Assembly: GCA_026826555.1 (NCBI GenBank)
Contig: JAKSZT010053928.1
Location: 4,521,854 to 4,585,853 of the forward strand
Direction: 5' to 3'
Source: Tolypeutes matacus
Lineage: Eukaryota > Chordata > Mammalia > Cingulata > Chlamyphoridae
DNA: 64,000 nucleotides
The position numbers and the translations under genes are program-made. How positions within the stretch are numbered: the first letter of the stretch is position 1; every line of letters starts with the position of its first letter. This document shows, in pieces, positions 22,515 to 34,631 of the stretch. A model generated the notes under the pieces. It made no database searches and had not been told where the DNA came from. It worked only from the letters and a program-made list of their open reading frames with translations.

Positions 22515-23450
22515 CAGTCATTGTCGCAGCAGGAAAGAGATGGCACACTCAACTGGGTAACTAGGAAGAGTTTAATAAAGGGAGGGTTGACCAAGACTGG
22601 AGCAGAATTCAGGGAAAATAACAAGGAATGGTGCAGGGCTGCCTACTGAGGGAAACTTTACCCACTCCTAGGCCTGAAGGGGCAAGAAGAGGGTGCATTC
22701 CTAGCACTTGATAAGAGAGCTGCAGGGAGGCACCTGATGTGGCTTTACTAGGGAGACATGGGCAGCACAAGGCAGATGGAGGGGGGGGGCGGGGAGAGGG
22801 AGCCAAAGTGCTCAGATCTCATACTCCTCTGTGGCGTAAGGTCTAAAATTAAGGTCCAATATTGTGTGCTACCTTGACATCTGGTAAAACTGGGAGAGCC
22901 TTAAATAGCTTAATCACAAGTTCCTCTCCCCTTCTCTCCCACAGATAATACCTCCTAGCTAAACAACCTTTCTTATCAAACAGACCAGGTGCAGTTCCTG
23001 CCTATCCTTGCAGTGGGTTTCAGTTCCCTGCCTGCCTGCAGAATTATTCGATCAAGCCAATCATATCCTCCGGTGGGAACCAGGGACACCTCACCCTCTT
23101 GTTACTACAAAGCCTGCCTCCCACAGCCCCTGGTTGTTCACTCTGTTCCTGAGTGCAATCCTCGAGTGGCCCTGCATGTAGTGTCCTCCTCCCCCAGGCT
23201 GTATGTGTGATTACTAAATTGCTTTTCATCTCATCTGTCCAATATTGGGTGTCTTGTGTTCTACCATCCCAGTAATCCTCCTTCCTTCAACATTCTCCCT
23301 TTTCAGAGCTCCTGTCAGTGCCTCCTACTGGCCGAACCCCAGGAGAGCCAGAGGCTAGGAGTCTGTTGATGTAGTTCCTGCAGGTCGGCCCCTGGGGCAC
23401 AGAGCAGGGTGGAAAAGAGTGGAGAGTGAGTCCAGAGGGGCAAACAGGAT
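22515..23450. mobile_element. Old LTR-like repeat with a second LTR-like insert
   Basis: The parts at 22515-22805 (GCAGCAGGAAAGAGATGGCA; GAGTTTAATAAAGGGAGGGT) and 23305-23450 (GGGGCACAGAGCAGGGTGGA) resemble the two ends of one known mammalian LTR-like repeat. The 22828-23300 part begins TGTGGCGTAAGG and ends CCTTCAACA and may be a separate solo LTR. No convincing target duplication was found, so all names are tentative. Confidence 0.35.
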
Positions 23451-23804
23451 CTAGCATAATCATACAGAATATTAGAAGGCAGTAGGTGCCAGGAGGAAAA
23501 TAGAGCAGGTGAAAGAGTGTGGGGCAGGGGAGTTATGGGAGGAGAGCAGCTAAGGAAAATAAAGTGCTTGAAGCACAAAGTTTCTTTCATTTGCCCTCCC
23601 AACTCCCTTGCCTCCTTCTCCTGCTTTTCTATGACTTAACTGTGTCCCTTCCTCATGCCCAACTCCCCTTTGATCTTGTGGCTCTTTTGCCACTCTCATC
23701 CTCTCTCTTTTTGGGTACCCTCACAAGTCTTTTGGAGCCAAACCAGCGCGTCTGGGTCTGGTCACTTCAGGAGCTCAGGTGGGGGACAATTTTTAATTTT
23801 AAAT
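23451..23804. other. No recognised feature
   Basis: Nothing recognised before the ancient L1. Confidence 0.35.
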
Positions 23805-24806
23805 AAACTTACTTTTTATAACAGTTTTAATTTTAAGAAAAATTGAGAAGATAGTATGGAGAGATCTTGTATACTCTGTACTGAGTTTCCTTCATTACCA
23901 ACTTCTTATATTAGCATGGTATATTTGTTAAAATTAACAAACCAGGATTGATATGTTATTATCAGCTAAAGTCCCTGCTTTATTAGATTTCCTTAGTGTT
24001 TATCTAATGTCCTTTTTCTGTTCCTTTATCTGTTATTTCACCCAGGATACCACATTACATTTAGTTGTCATGTCACCTTAGGATCCTCTTGGCTTTGACA
24101 GATTCTCAGACATTGCTAGGGTTTGATGACTTGGATAATTTTGAGAAGTGAGTAGGTATTTTGTAAGACACCCTTCTATTGGAAATAGTCTGGTGTTTTT
24201 CTCATGATTAGACTGGGTTATGGGTTATTTGGAGGAAGACCCCAGAGATAAGTGCCATTGATGTATCACATCATATCAAGGATGCATACTATAAACATGA
24301 TTTATCACTGTTGATATTGACCTTGTTCACCTGGCTGATGTACGTTTGTCAGTTTTTTCCATTGTGAAGTTACTCTCCTTTAAAAAGCAAAAAGCAGAAA
24401 CAAAAAACCTTCCATATTCTACATATTGCAAGGAAGTCCCTATGCGCTACTTAAGGACTGGGAGTTATAGTCTACCTCTTGAGAGCAGAGTATCTACATA
24501 AATTATTTGGAATCCTTCTACACTGAAGATTTGTCTCTTCTCCCCATTTATTTATTCAGTAATTTATTTATATCAGTATGGAGTCATAGATATTTATTTT
24601 ATACTTTGAGTTATAATCCAATATTACTTTGGTTTTTTGTTTGTTTATTTTTTAACTTTATTTTGTACATTTAATAATTGAAAATATAAACAATTAAACA
24701 CTAAAAAGTAAATAGATGAATAAGTATGTACATTTTTCAATTAAATGTAATGGATACATATAAATTTTTTTTTAAATCAAAAAATATGTTACACAATATA
24801 TTTGGT

Positions 24807-27800
24807 TCATAGTAACACATTCATACAGTATGTGTCCTTTTGTGTCTGGCTTGCTTCACTCAACATAATGTCCTCCAGGTTAATCCATGTTGCCATATGC
24901 TTTAGGACTTCATTTCTTCTTACAGCTGCATAATATTCCATCATATGAATAGACCACAGTTTGTTTATCCATTCATCTGTTGATGGACACCTGGGTCGTT
25001 TCCAACTTTTGGCAATGGTGAATAATGTGGCTATGAACATTGGTGTGCAGATGTCTGTTCGTGTCACTGCTCTCAGTTCTTCTGGGTATATAACCAGTAG
25101 TGGTATTGCAGGGTCACGTGGCAAGTCTATATTCAACTTCTTTAGGAACTGCCAAACAGTCCTCCATAGTGGTTGTACCATCCTGCATTCCCACCAACAG
25201 TGAAGAAGTGTTCCTATCTCTCCACATCCTCTCCAACACTTGTAGTTCTCTGTCTTTTTCATAGTGGCCATTCTGATAGGTGTGAAATGATATCTCATTG
25301 TAGTTTTGATTTGCATTTCCCTAATCATGAGTGATGTTGAGCATTTCTTCATGTGTTTTTTGCCATTTGTATTTCTTCTTCGGAGAAATGTCTATTCAAG
25401 TCTTTGGCCCATTTTTTAATTGGGTCATTTGTCTTTTTATTGTTGAGTTGTAACATCTCTTTATATATCCTGGATATTAAACCCTTATCAGATATGTGAT
25501 TTCCAAATATTTTTCCCATTGAGTTGGCTGCCTTTTCACCCTTCTGACAAAGTCCTGTGAGGTGCAAAAGTGTTTAATTTTAAGGAGGTCCCATTTATCT
25601 ATTTTTTCTTTTGTTGCACGTGCTTTGGGTTTAAGGTCCAAGAAACCACCACCTACTGCCACGTCTTGAAGATGTTTCCCTACATTTTCTTCCAGTAGTT
25701 TTATGGTCCTGGCTTTTATATTTAGATTTTTGATCCATTTTGAGTTGATTCTTGTATAGGGGGTGAGATAGGGGTCCTCTTTCATTCCTTTAGTTATAGA
25801 TATCCAGTTCTCCCAACACCATTGTTGAAAAGACTTTTTCCCCATTAGCGTGGGCTTGGTAGGTTTGTCAAAAACCAGTTGATTGCATAGGTGAGGGTAT
25901 ATTTCTGGGTTCTCAATTCTATTCCACTGATCGATGTGTCTATCTTTATGCCAGTACCATGCTGTTTTGACCACTGTAGCTTTGTAATATGTTTCAAGGT
26001 CAGGCAGTGAAATTCCTCCCACATTGCTCTTCTTTTTTAGAATGCTTTTGGCTATTCGTGTGCACTTACTCTTCCAGATGAACTTGGTAATTGCCTTCTC
26101 TAATTCTGTAAAGTAAGCTGTTGGGATTTTGATTGGTATTGCATTGAATCTATAAATCAGTTTGGGCAAGATTGACATCTTCACGATATTTATTCTTCCA
26201 ATCCATGAACACGGAATGTCTTTCCATTTGTTTAGGTCTTTTAAAATTTATTTTAGTATTGTTTTGTAGTTTTCTGCATATAGGTCCTGTACTTCTTTGG
26301 TTAAATTAATTCCTAGGTATTTGAGTCTTTTTGTTGCTGTTGAAAATGGAATTTTCCTCCTGATTTCCTCCTCAGGTTGTTCAGTACTAGTGTACAAAAA
26401 CATTACTGATTTTTGCGTGTTGATCTTGTATCCTGCCACATTGCTGAACTCATTTATTAATTCAAGTAGCTTTGTTGTGCATACTTCAGGATTTTCTAAA
26501 TACAGGATCATGTCATCCACAAACAGTGAGAGTTTTACTTCCTCTTTTCCTATTTGGATGCCTTTAATTTTTTTGTCTTGTCTAATTGCCCTAGCTAGAA
26601 CTTCTAGTACAATGTTGAATAACAATGGTGACAGTGGGCATCCTTGTCTTGTTCCGGATCTTAGAGGGAAAGCTTTCAACCTTTCCCCATTGCGTACGAT
26701 GTTGGCTGTGGGTTTTTCATATATGCCTTTTTTCATCTTGATGAATTTTCCTTTTTTTCCTATCTTTTGAAGTATTTTTATCAAAAAAGGATGTTGGATT
26801 TTGTCGAATGCCTTTTCCGCATCTATTGGGATGATCATGTGGTTTTTTTCCTTCAATTTGTTAATGTGGTGTATTACATTGATTGATTTTCTTATGTTGA
26901 ACCAGCCTTGCATACCAGGAATAAATCCCACTTGGTCGTGATGTATAAGTCTTTTGATATGCTGTTGGATTCGATTTGCAAGTATTTTGTTGAGAATTTT
27001 TGCATCGATGTTCATTAGAGAGGTTGGTCTGTAATTTTCTTTTCTTGTGGAATCTTTATCTGGCTTTGGTATTAGGGTGATGTTGGCTTCATAAAATGTG
27101 TTGGGTAATTTTCCCTCCTCTTCAATTTTTTGGAAGAGTTTAAACAGGATTGGTGTTCATTCTTTTAGAAATGCTTGGTAGAACTCACCTGTGAAGCCAT
27201 CTGGTCCTGGACTTTTCTTTGCTGGGAGATTTTTGATGACGGATTCAATCTCCTTAATTGTGATTGGTTTGTTAAGTTCTTGTATTTCTTGTAGCGTCAG
27301 TGTAGGTTGGTTGTGCATTTCTAGAAATTTGTCCATTTCATTTAGGTTGTCTAGTTTGTTGGCATATAGTTTCTCATAATATCCTCTTATGATTCTTTTT
27401 ATTTCTGTGAGGTCATTTGTAATTTCCCCCATTTCATTTCTGATTGTATTTATTTGCATATTCCCTCTTTTTTTCTTTGTTAGTCTAGCGAGGGGTTTGT
27501 CAATTTTATTGATCTTCTCAAGGAACCAGCTTTTGGTTTTGTTGATTTTCTCTATTGTTTTTCTGTTCTCATTTTTATTTATTTCTGCTCTAATCTTTAT
27601 TATTTCTTTCCTTCTGCTTGCTTTGGGATTGGTTTGCTGTTCTTTTTCTAGTTTCTCTAGTTGAGTTAAATCTTTGAGTTTAGCTCTTTCTTGTTTTTTA
27701 ATAGAGGCATTTAGGGCTATAAATTTCCCTCTCAAGACTGCCTTCGCTGTATCCCATAAGCTTTGATACGTTGTGTTCTCATTTTCATTTGTCTCAATAT

Positions 27801-28616
27801 ATTTACTGATTTCACTTGCAATTTCTTCTTTGACCCACCAAATATTTAGGAGTGTGTTGTTCAGTCTCCACACATTTGCAAACTTACTTTTTTCCTGTCT
27901 GTTATTGATTTCTAGTTTCATTCCATTATGATCTGAGAAGGTGCTTTGTATAATTTCAATCTTTTTTTATTTATTGAGAGCTGTATTGTGACTAACATGT
28001 GATCCATCCTGGAGAAAGATCCATGGGCACTTGAGAAGAATGTATAACCCGCTGAGTTTGGATGCAGTGTTCTGCATAGGTCTGTTAGGTCTAACTTGTT
28101 TATCATATTGTTCAAGTTCTCTGTTTCCTTGTTGATCTTCTGTCTAGTTGTTCTATCTAATGATGTGAGAGGGGTGTTGAAGTCTCTGACGATTCTTGTA
28201 GAAATGTCTATTTCTCCCTTCAGTTTTGCCAGAGTTTGTCTCATATATTTTGGGGCACCCTGGTTAGGTGCTTAGATATTTATGACTGTTATATCTTCCT
28301 GGAGGATCGTCCCTTTTATTAATATATAATGGCCTTCCGCATCTCTTATCACTTTTTTGCATTTGAAGTCTGTTTTGTCTGATATTAGTATAGCTACCCC
28401 TGCTCTTTTCTGTTTACTATTCGCGTGGAGTATCTTTTTCCAACCTTTTACTTTCAGCCGGTTTGTATCCTTGGGTCTGAGGTGAGTTTCTTGTAAGCAG
28501 CATATGGATGGCTTGTGTTTTTTTATCCATTCTGTCAGCCTGTATCTTTTGATTGGGGAATTTAATCCATTCACATTCAGTGATATTACTGAAAATGCAC
28601 TATTTATTTCCTCCAT
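24807..28616 (-). pseudogene. L1 ORF2 (endonuclease/reverse transcriptase), disabled
   Basis: From the Met at 28616 the endonuclease domain is readable (LNVNGLNSP; QETHL). After an in-frame TAA at 28272-28274 it continues with DFNTPL, preceded by Arg where Gly is usual, and SRMDH. A frameshift lies near 27955 in an A-run. The frame from 27921 onward carries the RT domain. A TGA at 27157-27159 interrupts it, then come motif A ([12 protein letters not shown]), motif B ([14 protein letters not shown]) and motif C LFVDDMI (codon at 26518-26520 encodes Val where FADD is usual; both Asp intact). A TAA at 26248-26250 is followed by more of the same frame. Frameshifts near 25510 and 25365 precede the Cys-rich [18 protein letters not shown] segment and the C-terminus at 24807. 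At least three stops and three shifts make it non-functional in cis. Confidence 0.9.
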
Positions 28617-28697
28617 TTTATTCTTTGGTTTTCATATGTCATCTTGTTTTTGTCTCTCTTTTTACTCTTTTGGTTATCCTTTCTGCTTTTCTTTCTT

Positions 28698-29011
28698 CTA
28701 TACTCTCCTCCAAGCCTCTCTCTCCTGTCTTTTTCTTTCAGGTTCTAAGGCTTCCTTTAATATTTCCTGCAAAGGTGGATTCTTTTTTGCAAACTCTCTT
28801 AGTTTCTGTTTGTTTGTGAATACTTTATGCTCACCTTCATATCTGAAGGACAGTTTTGCTGGATAAAGAATTCTCGGCTGGCAGTTTTTCTCTTTCAGTT
28901 TCCTAATTGTATCACTGTCTTCTCGCCTCCATGCTTTCTGAAGAGAAATCTGCACTAAGTCTTACTGGGCGTCCTTTGTACATGATCATTTGCTTCTCTC
29001 TTGCTGCTCTG
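28698..29011 (-). pseudogene. L1 ORF1 C-terminal remnant
   Basis: The ORF1 RNA-binding C-terminal region is visible as MIMYKGRPVRLSADFSSES near the truncation point. A frameshift near the RREDSDT segment follows, then NCQPRILYPAKLSFRYEGE and LREFAKKNPPLQEILKEAL, ending at 28698. About 80 bp separate it from the ORF2 start at 28616. The N-terminal coiled-coil half is absent because of 5' truncation. Confidence 0.85.
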
Positions 29012-29437
29012 TACTTTGGTTATTGTTCAAATTGTTCCAACTTTAGCCATTGGAAGCTCTTTCAATAGGCTCCTGTGTCCTTTAGCATACCCCCATCATT
29101 GTAGGTTGCTGGGTGTTTTTTTAAGTACTTTTAAAATTTCCTGACATTACAAGATGCTCAAGGCCCATTCTGTATATTCCCTGCCACAGACCCAGAATCA
29201 GCCATTTCTCCAAGCAGCCCTAGTTCCTTTTATTGGTAAATGGTATTAGAAACCACCATCTGGGTGCTGGGTGTGTCCCTTGCTCCGGATGTTTTGTTGC
29301 TTCTAGGCCTTCTCAGCTGAGACAGTGAGAAAAAAAAATACATGTATACTAACCCCTGTATAGATACTTACCTAAATATTTCTACCTGTAACCATCTATG
29401 TCTATAATAAGCTAAACATGAATCTTTAAAAAAAAAG

Positions 29438-30160
29438 AGACAGAGAACTACAAGTGTTGGAGAGGATGTGGAGAGATCGGAACATTTATTCACTGTTGGT
29501 GGAAATACAGAATGGTACAGCTGCTGTGGAGGACTGTTTGGCAGATGAATATAGATCTGCCATGTGATTCGGCAATACCACTACTGGGTATATACCCAGA
29601 AGAACCAAGAGCAGTGACACGAACAGACATCTGCACACTGATGTTCATAGTGGTGTTACTCACAATTGCTAAAAGTTGGAAGCAACCCAGGTGTCTATCA
29701 AGCAATGAATGTATAAACAAACTGTGGTATATTCACGCGATGGAATATTATGCAGCTGTATGAAGAAATGAAGTTGTGAAACATATGACAACATAGATGA
29801 ACCTGAAGGACATTATGGTGAATGAAGCAAGCCAGACACAAAAGGACAAATATTGTATGATTGTGCTACTATGAATTAAATATGTCATGTAACATATTGT
29901 ATTATTCCATTTATATAATATATAAATATAAATCAATTTATAAAGATGAAATTAGATTGGTGGTTATATAGGGCTGGAGAAGGCATGCTAAGTGGTATGG
30001 AGTTTTTCTTTTTGGAGTAACAAAATAGCTCTAAAATTTTTTGTGATGATGAATGCACAACATTGTGATTATACTAAAAGCCACTGCTTATACACTTTGG
30101 ATAGATCGTGTGGTATGTGACTATATCTCAATAAAACTGCTTAGTAAATAAATAAATAAT
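29438..30160 (+). mobile_element. L1 3' end, 5'-truncated, different subfamily
   Basis: It begins GACAGAGAACTACAAGTGTT and contains the L1 ORF2 C-terminal coding region (near 29500-29830), with a 3' UTR differing from the L1s at 24.6 and 53.4 kb. It ends near AATAAAACTGCTTAGTAAAT. The frame is disrupted. Confidence 0.75.
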
Positions 30161-30646
30161 TGTGCAAGAATAGCCAGAAAAGCAGCTCTGTACAGCACAA
30201 GAAACAGAGAGAGATTGAGAGATGGAAACTTTTCTTGTTTGTTTTTTGTTTATTATTATTATTGAAATAATGAAAATTCTCTAATAATGATTGAAGTGAT
30301 GAATACACAACTATGTGATTATACCAAATACCATTGATTGTACACTTTGGATGAACTGTATGCTTTATTAATACATATGAATTACATTGATTTGGTTAAA
30401 AAAAGAGAGTTGCAGACCAGTATGCACAGTATAATCCCATTGTCTTAAAAAATCTGTATAATGTGTGCATACAGTTATAAATGCACAGAAAAATATCTGA
30501 AGGAAGACACAACAGTGTGTGATTACATTTAGAAGTGGGACTAGGGAGGAGAAAGATGTTTATTTTCTATTTTTTATTTTATACACTACTGTTGTGGTTA
30601 CTTTTTAAATAGCATAATGCATTTTCTTTGTAAAAAGTAAAATAGG
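30161..30646 (+). mobile_element. Old L1 3' UTR pieces
   Basis: Nucleotides 30262-30405 echo the L1 3' UTR just upstream (ATGTGATTATACCAAATACC; TACACTTTGGATGAACTGTA). Nucleotides 30406-30646 match the style of the old L1 end at 6500-6700 (AGGAGAAAGATGTTTATTTT). Confidence 0.55.
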
Positions 30647-30664
30647 CCACGAGGAGCCACTTAA

Positions 30665-30795
30665 TGCTTTGTGCATAGGGGACTAGTAAGAGCCTAAGGA
30701 TGTTTTAAGAAGATTACTCAGGAAATGATGTGCAGGAGAGCTGTGAGGAGTGTGCTCAAGGTTGAGGGACTGGGTAGGAGGCTATTGATCATACC
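30665..30795 (-). repeat. L2 fragment (antisense)
   Basis: ATGTTTTAAGAAGATTACTC and ACTGGGTAGGAGGCTATTGA follow the antisense L2 order. Confidence 0.45.
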
Positions 30796-32243
30796 GTGCA
30801 TTGTAGATTGTAATTCTCTAGTGCTTTCATATGTGTTTCTCATTAGACTAGATCCACTCATCGGTTTTATGATTTTCTCTATTAGCGTTTGAAAGCCTGG
30901 AAGGAGATAGAAGAAACCCGCAGTATGGTAAGGGAGTGGCAGAATGGGCGTGGAGACAGGTCCAGATGATGAAGCGGTCTAGGCTGCTGGAAGAGGTATC
31001 AGTGAAAGGACGGGTGGAGGTTAGCTGGAAACCGGGGGAGTAGGAGAACAGAGAGGGATCATCCGCGGAGGCATTTACTGCAAGCTTAAATTTCAGGGCC
31101 CTCTGTGCTTGGGCCCCTTCCTGGCCCTGCATCTCGTTAAATATTTGTAATTTTGTATTATTTTATTTAAGGAGGGCCCCTAACATTATGTAAGCATCAG
31201 GCCCCTCAAAATCTGCATGTACCTATGTGTTGGGAAGCCACAGCCCAGGAGGTGAGTAGGTTGGATCCATAAGGACGTTGGCTGAGTAAGTGGTTGAGGG
31301 CCTGTGGTCCCCAAGGAGAAGATTCTAGTTCAGGATCTTAGAAGAACAGCTGGAAGGGGTGACTGAGAAGTAGCAAGGCTGAAGAGGTGAAAAGAAACTG
31401 TGAGGTCAGAATGAAACCCGGGCCTCTGCGTGCCTGTCGGTTCTCCACAGAGCCAGAGCCCCCGCGTCTGGCCCAGTGCACTGCGGCCGCTCAAGCGTTT
31501 ACGGATACAGGAAAACGCACTGACCGGGACCGCACATTGCCTCTGAGGGAATCAGAGGGATGTGCGGGAAAAAGCAGCGGCAGGCCACCGGGAGCCCTGG
31601 GCTTAAGTTCACTTTCATCTCTAAGGTTCTCAGGCTCGTTGAAGTCATGTCTGATCCTATGTAACCTTGGGGTAAATTTGCCAAAACTTCTCTAATATTC
31701 CTTTTTTCATTTGGGTGAATACACATGACACATCTACATATGTAGAATAATGTAGGTGGGAAACAAGTCCGTAGAGGTCAGAAACCATCCAATATTTTTG
31801 ACTCAAACTTGAAGGAAAGAATCTAAAAGTCCCGTGAAGAGTTATTGTCTGAATAAACTTCTGGAAGCTGTGGTGAGCCCTGGAGAGAGGTTTACTACCC
31901 ACCTCCTCTCAGTTTCCTACACTCAGAGGCAGTCTTTGATTTGCATGTTGGGGCATGTTTGTTTTTCATCTTTTTTTATTTTTTTAATTTGGCTAAATGT
32001 TGTTGGATGCATTTACTATCTAGTATTTACTACACCTTTAGATAGAGCGGCCCGTTGCAGATCCCAGGGCATTTTGTGTGTGTGTGTGTGTATAATCTAA
32101 TACTTATTTATTAAATTATTTTTAAACATCTAATATTTGTGAAGGTTATAGTCTTTCATTTCAGTTTTCTTCTTGATGCTAAATTAGAGGTTTCATTTTA
32201 TTTTGGCATTAGGTTAATATTTTTGTTTTTTCTCATGGAAATA
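30796..32243. other. Unassigned; small CpG-rich patch near 31410-31610
   Basis: A local cluster of CpGs (for example GCGGCCGCTC near 31484) stands in otherwise ordinary DNA, with a (TG)n tract at about 32074-32091. No exon is recognised. Confidence 0.35.
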
Positions 32244-32386
32244 GGCAACGCAGCACTTACATATGCTCGTGCTTGAGGCTGTGTAGATGCTGTAAAGGTG
32301 CTAGCATCGAGGACCATAATGAAAATGGTCGGACTCCTCTTATGGAAGCTGGAAGTGCTGGACATGTGGAAGTAGCCAGACTGCTG
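32244..32386 (+). pseudogene. Ankyrin-repeat exon fragment, ANKRD17/ANKHD1-like
   Basis: From GGCAACGCAGCACTTACATA the translation gives GNAALTYA and, after an in-frame TGA at 32274-32276, GCVDAVK. A gap of about 16 nt causing a frameshift follows, then GASIEDHNENGRTPLMEAGS and AGHVEVARLL. This is the start of the ankyrin array of ANKRD17 or its paralogue ANKHD1, which act as large ankyrin/KH scaffold proteins. The preceding bases are a T-rich tract followed by AG at 32243-32244, so an intron acceptor may have come along. That would favour a genomic duplicate over an mRNA copy. The match ends at about 32386. It is non-coding now. Confidence 0.75.
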
Positions 32387-32579
32387 TTTTCCTTAGTGCC
32401 AGGCCAGAGTTTGCTTTAGTAAATTATTCCTCTGAACAAATGGAAGTTTTTTTGTTTTGTTTTTTTTTTGAAGCTTCTTGGTTCTCCATCTATTCCATCA
32501 GAGTCAGAGCTGGACAGGACAACCACAGGCCTCCCTCACCAGAATTCAGGCAAAGAGCAGAAAGCACCCCAGGGCATTT
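32387..32579. other. No recognised feature
   Basis: Short T-rich tract near 32450-32470. Nothing else assigned. Confidence 0.35.
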
Positions 32580-33634
32580 TTAAATACAGCTTTTTATTTT
32601 GTAATAATTTTAGATTTGCAGAAAATTTGCAAAGATGGTACATAAAGTTGCCTTATACCATCCTTCCTCCTTCCCCTGACATTAATATCCTATATGGTAC
32701 AGTTATCAGAGAAATTAACATTTATGCAAGAATATTAACTAAATGACAGACATTATTTGGATTTCACCGGTTTTTCCACTAACATCCTTTTTCTGTTCTA
32801 GAATCCAATCTGGGATACCATGTTATGCTTAGTTGTCAAGCTCTCCAATCTGAGAGTTGCTCAGTCTTTCCTTGTTTTTCGTGACCTTGACACTTTTGAA
32901 GAGTACTCATCAGGTACTTTGTAGAATGTGCTTCAGTTTGGGTTTTCTGATATTTTCTCATAATTAGGCTGGGGTTATGAATTTGGGGGAATAATACCAC
33001 AGAGGTAAAGTACCTTTCTCTTGATATCATTTCAGGGGTTAGGTGATATCTACATGACCTATTACAAGTGATATTAACTTTGATTATATGGTTAATGTGT
33101 TGTCTGTCAGGTTTTTCCACTGTAAAGTTACTAATTTGATTTTTTCATACTTTTTAAGTTAGAAACAAGTCACTAAGTCCATTCCACACTCAAGGGGGAA
33201 GAATTAAGTTCCTTCTCTGGAAGAAGGAGAACCAAAGAATTTGTGGACATATGTTAAAACCACTACAGTAATTAATTAATATTGTGGGGTAGATACTATG
33301 CAAATACTCTATTTCTCCTTAAAATCTTACCCACTAATTATAGAATTCATCAGGGGCTTTTGCCTGCAGCAATGATTACTGTGTTCTAATGTGATTTTCT
33401 AATGCCCTCATTCCTTCTACATTTATATTTGGGAGTTCTTCTGCAAGGAAGATTTGTCTCTTCTATACATTTACTTATTTTTTTCAATCATTTATTTAAC
33501 TCAGTATGGATTCATGTGTATTTATTTTATTCTTTGGGTTATAATCCAATAGTACCATTATTAATTTTTTTGCTCAAATTCTTCCAGATTTGGCCATTGG
33601 GAACTCTTTCAGGTTGACTCCTATGTCCTTCTTT

Positions 33635-34489
33635 TTTTTCTTTCTTGCAGTCACATAAATACAACATAAACTTTCCCATTATAGCCACTTTCAAGTGTAC
33701 AATTCAGTGGTATTGGGTACATTCACAATGTTGTGCTACCAATGCCACCACCCATTACCAAAATTTTCCATCACCTTAAATAGAAAGTGTACCCATTAAG
33801 CAACATCTTCTGTGTTGTTTTTTTAAAAATAATTTTGTCTTTTGCTTGAGTAGATGTAGGTTTACAGAAATACCATGCAGAATGTACACAGTTCCTATAT
33901 ACCCCCCTCACACATGGTTTTCCCTATTATTAACCTTTTGTGCTTCTGTATTAACTTGATTACAATTGTTGAAAGAATATTTTTTTAATTATGCTATTAA
34001 CTTTAGCCCACACTTTACATTAGGTTTCATTCTTTGGGTTGTACAGTTCTATGACTTTTGGTGTGTATGGTAATTCATATACAACCTAAAATTTCTGTTT
34101 TATCCTTTTTCAAATATACACTTCAGTGGTGTTAATTACATTCACAAATTGTGTCTCCATTACCATCATCCATTGCCAAAACTTTTCCATCATCTCAAAC
34201 AGAAACTCCATAAAAATTAAATAGTAACTTCCCCTTTCCCTCCCTCACGTAGTCCCTGGTAACCTGTATTTTAGTCTCTGACTCCATGAATTTGCATATT
34301 CTGCTTATTTCACAAGTGAGATCATATAGTACTTGTCCTTTTGTGTCTGGCCTATCACTCAGCATAATGTCTTGGAGGTTCATCCATATAGGAGCATGCA
34401 TCAGAACTTTATTCCTTTTTATGGCTAAATAATATTCCATTGTAAGTATACACCACATTTTTTTTATCCATTCATCTGTTTATGCACAT
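33635..34489 (-). mobile_element. L1M-type 3' end (antisense), one or two pieces
   Basis: TTCAGTGGTATTGGGTACAT, CAATGTTGTGCTACCAATGC, then a second 3' UTR-like run from 33830. Finally comes the ORF2 C-terminal area, whose minus frame near 34195-34458 encodes MEYYLAIKRNKVLMHAPIWM. It interrupts the ancient L1 between TATGTCCTT and TTTGACATG. Confidence 0.6.
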
Positions 34490-34631
34490 GATAGATTTGA
34501 CATGCCCACATCCTTTTTATTTTTTAAAACTGTTTATTCTGAAATCATTTGAAACTTTCAGGACAGTGGCAAAAATAATACAAACCCCATTCAGAGAACT
34601 CCAACATATCCCCACATCCCCAGAAACCAAG

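Larger units (their letters stand above)
24635..29011 (-). mobile_element. Younger L1, 4.4 kb, 5'-truncated in ORF1
   Basis: On the minus strand it runs from the middle of the ORF1 C-terminal domain (near 29010) through ORF2 to a 3' UTR ending in an A-rich tail near 24635-24655. It is flanked by TACTTTGGTT at 24625-24634 and 29012-29021 and lies inside an older L1-type repeat. Only a few lesions break ORF2, so it is much younger than its host. The same family supplies the truncated copy at 53388-53977. Confidence 0.88.
23805..29437 (-). mobile_element. Ancient L1-lineage repeat, split by a younger L1
   Basis: The parts at 23805-24624 and 29022-29437 read as one old antisense L1-type repeat. 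The same succession of motifs (CCAGGATACCACATTACATT; TTAGTTGTCATGTCACCTTA; then TTTAGCCATTGGAAGCTCTT; CCCAGAATCAGCCATTTCTC) occurs at 32580-33630 plus 38992-39120. The interrupting element is at 24635-29011. Confidence 0.65.

Noticed and set aside
26297..28866. Plus-strand frames of 91-157 codons rich in Phe, Leu and Ser
   Set aside because: They are the antisense of L1 ORF2 and the adjoining ORF1 remnant, whose A-rich coding strand yields such hydrophobic shadows.
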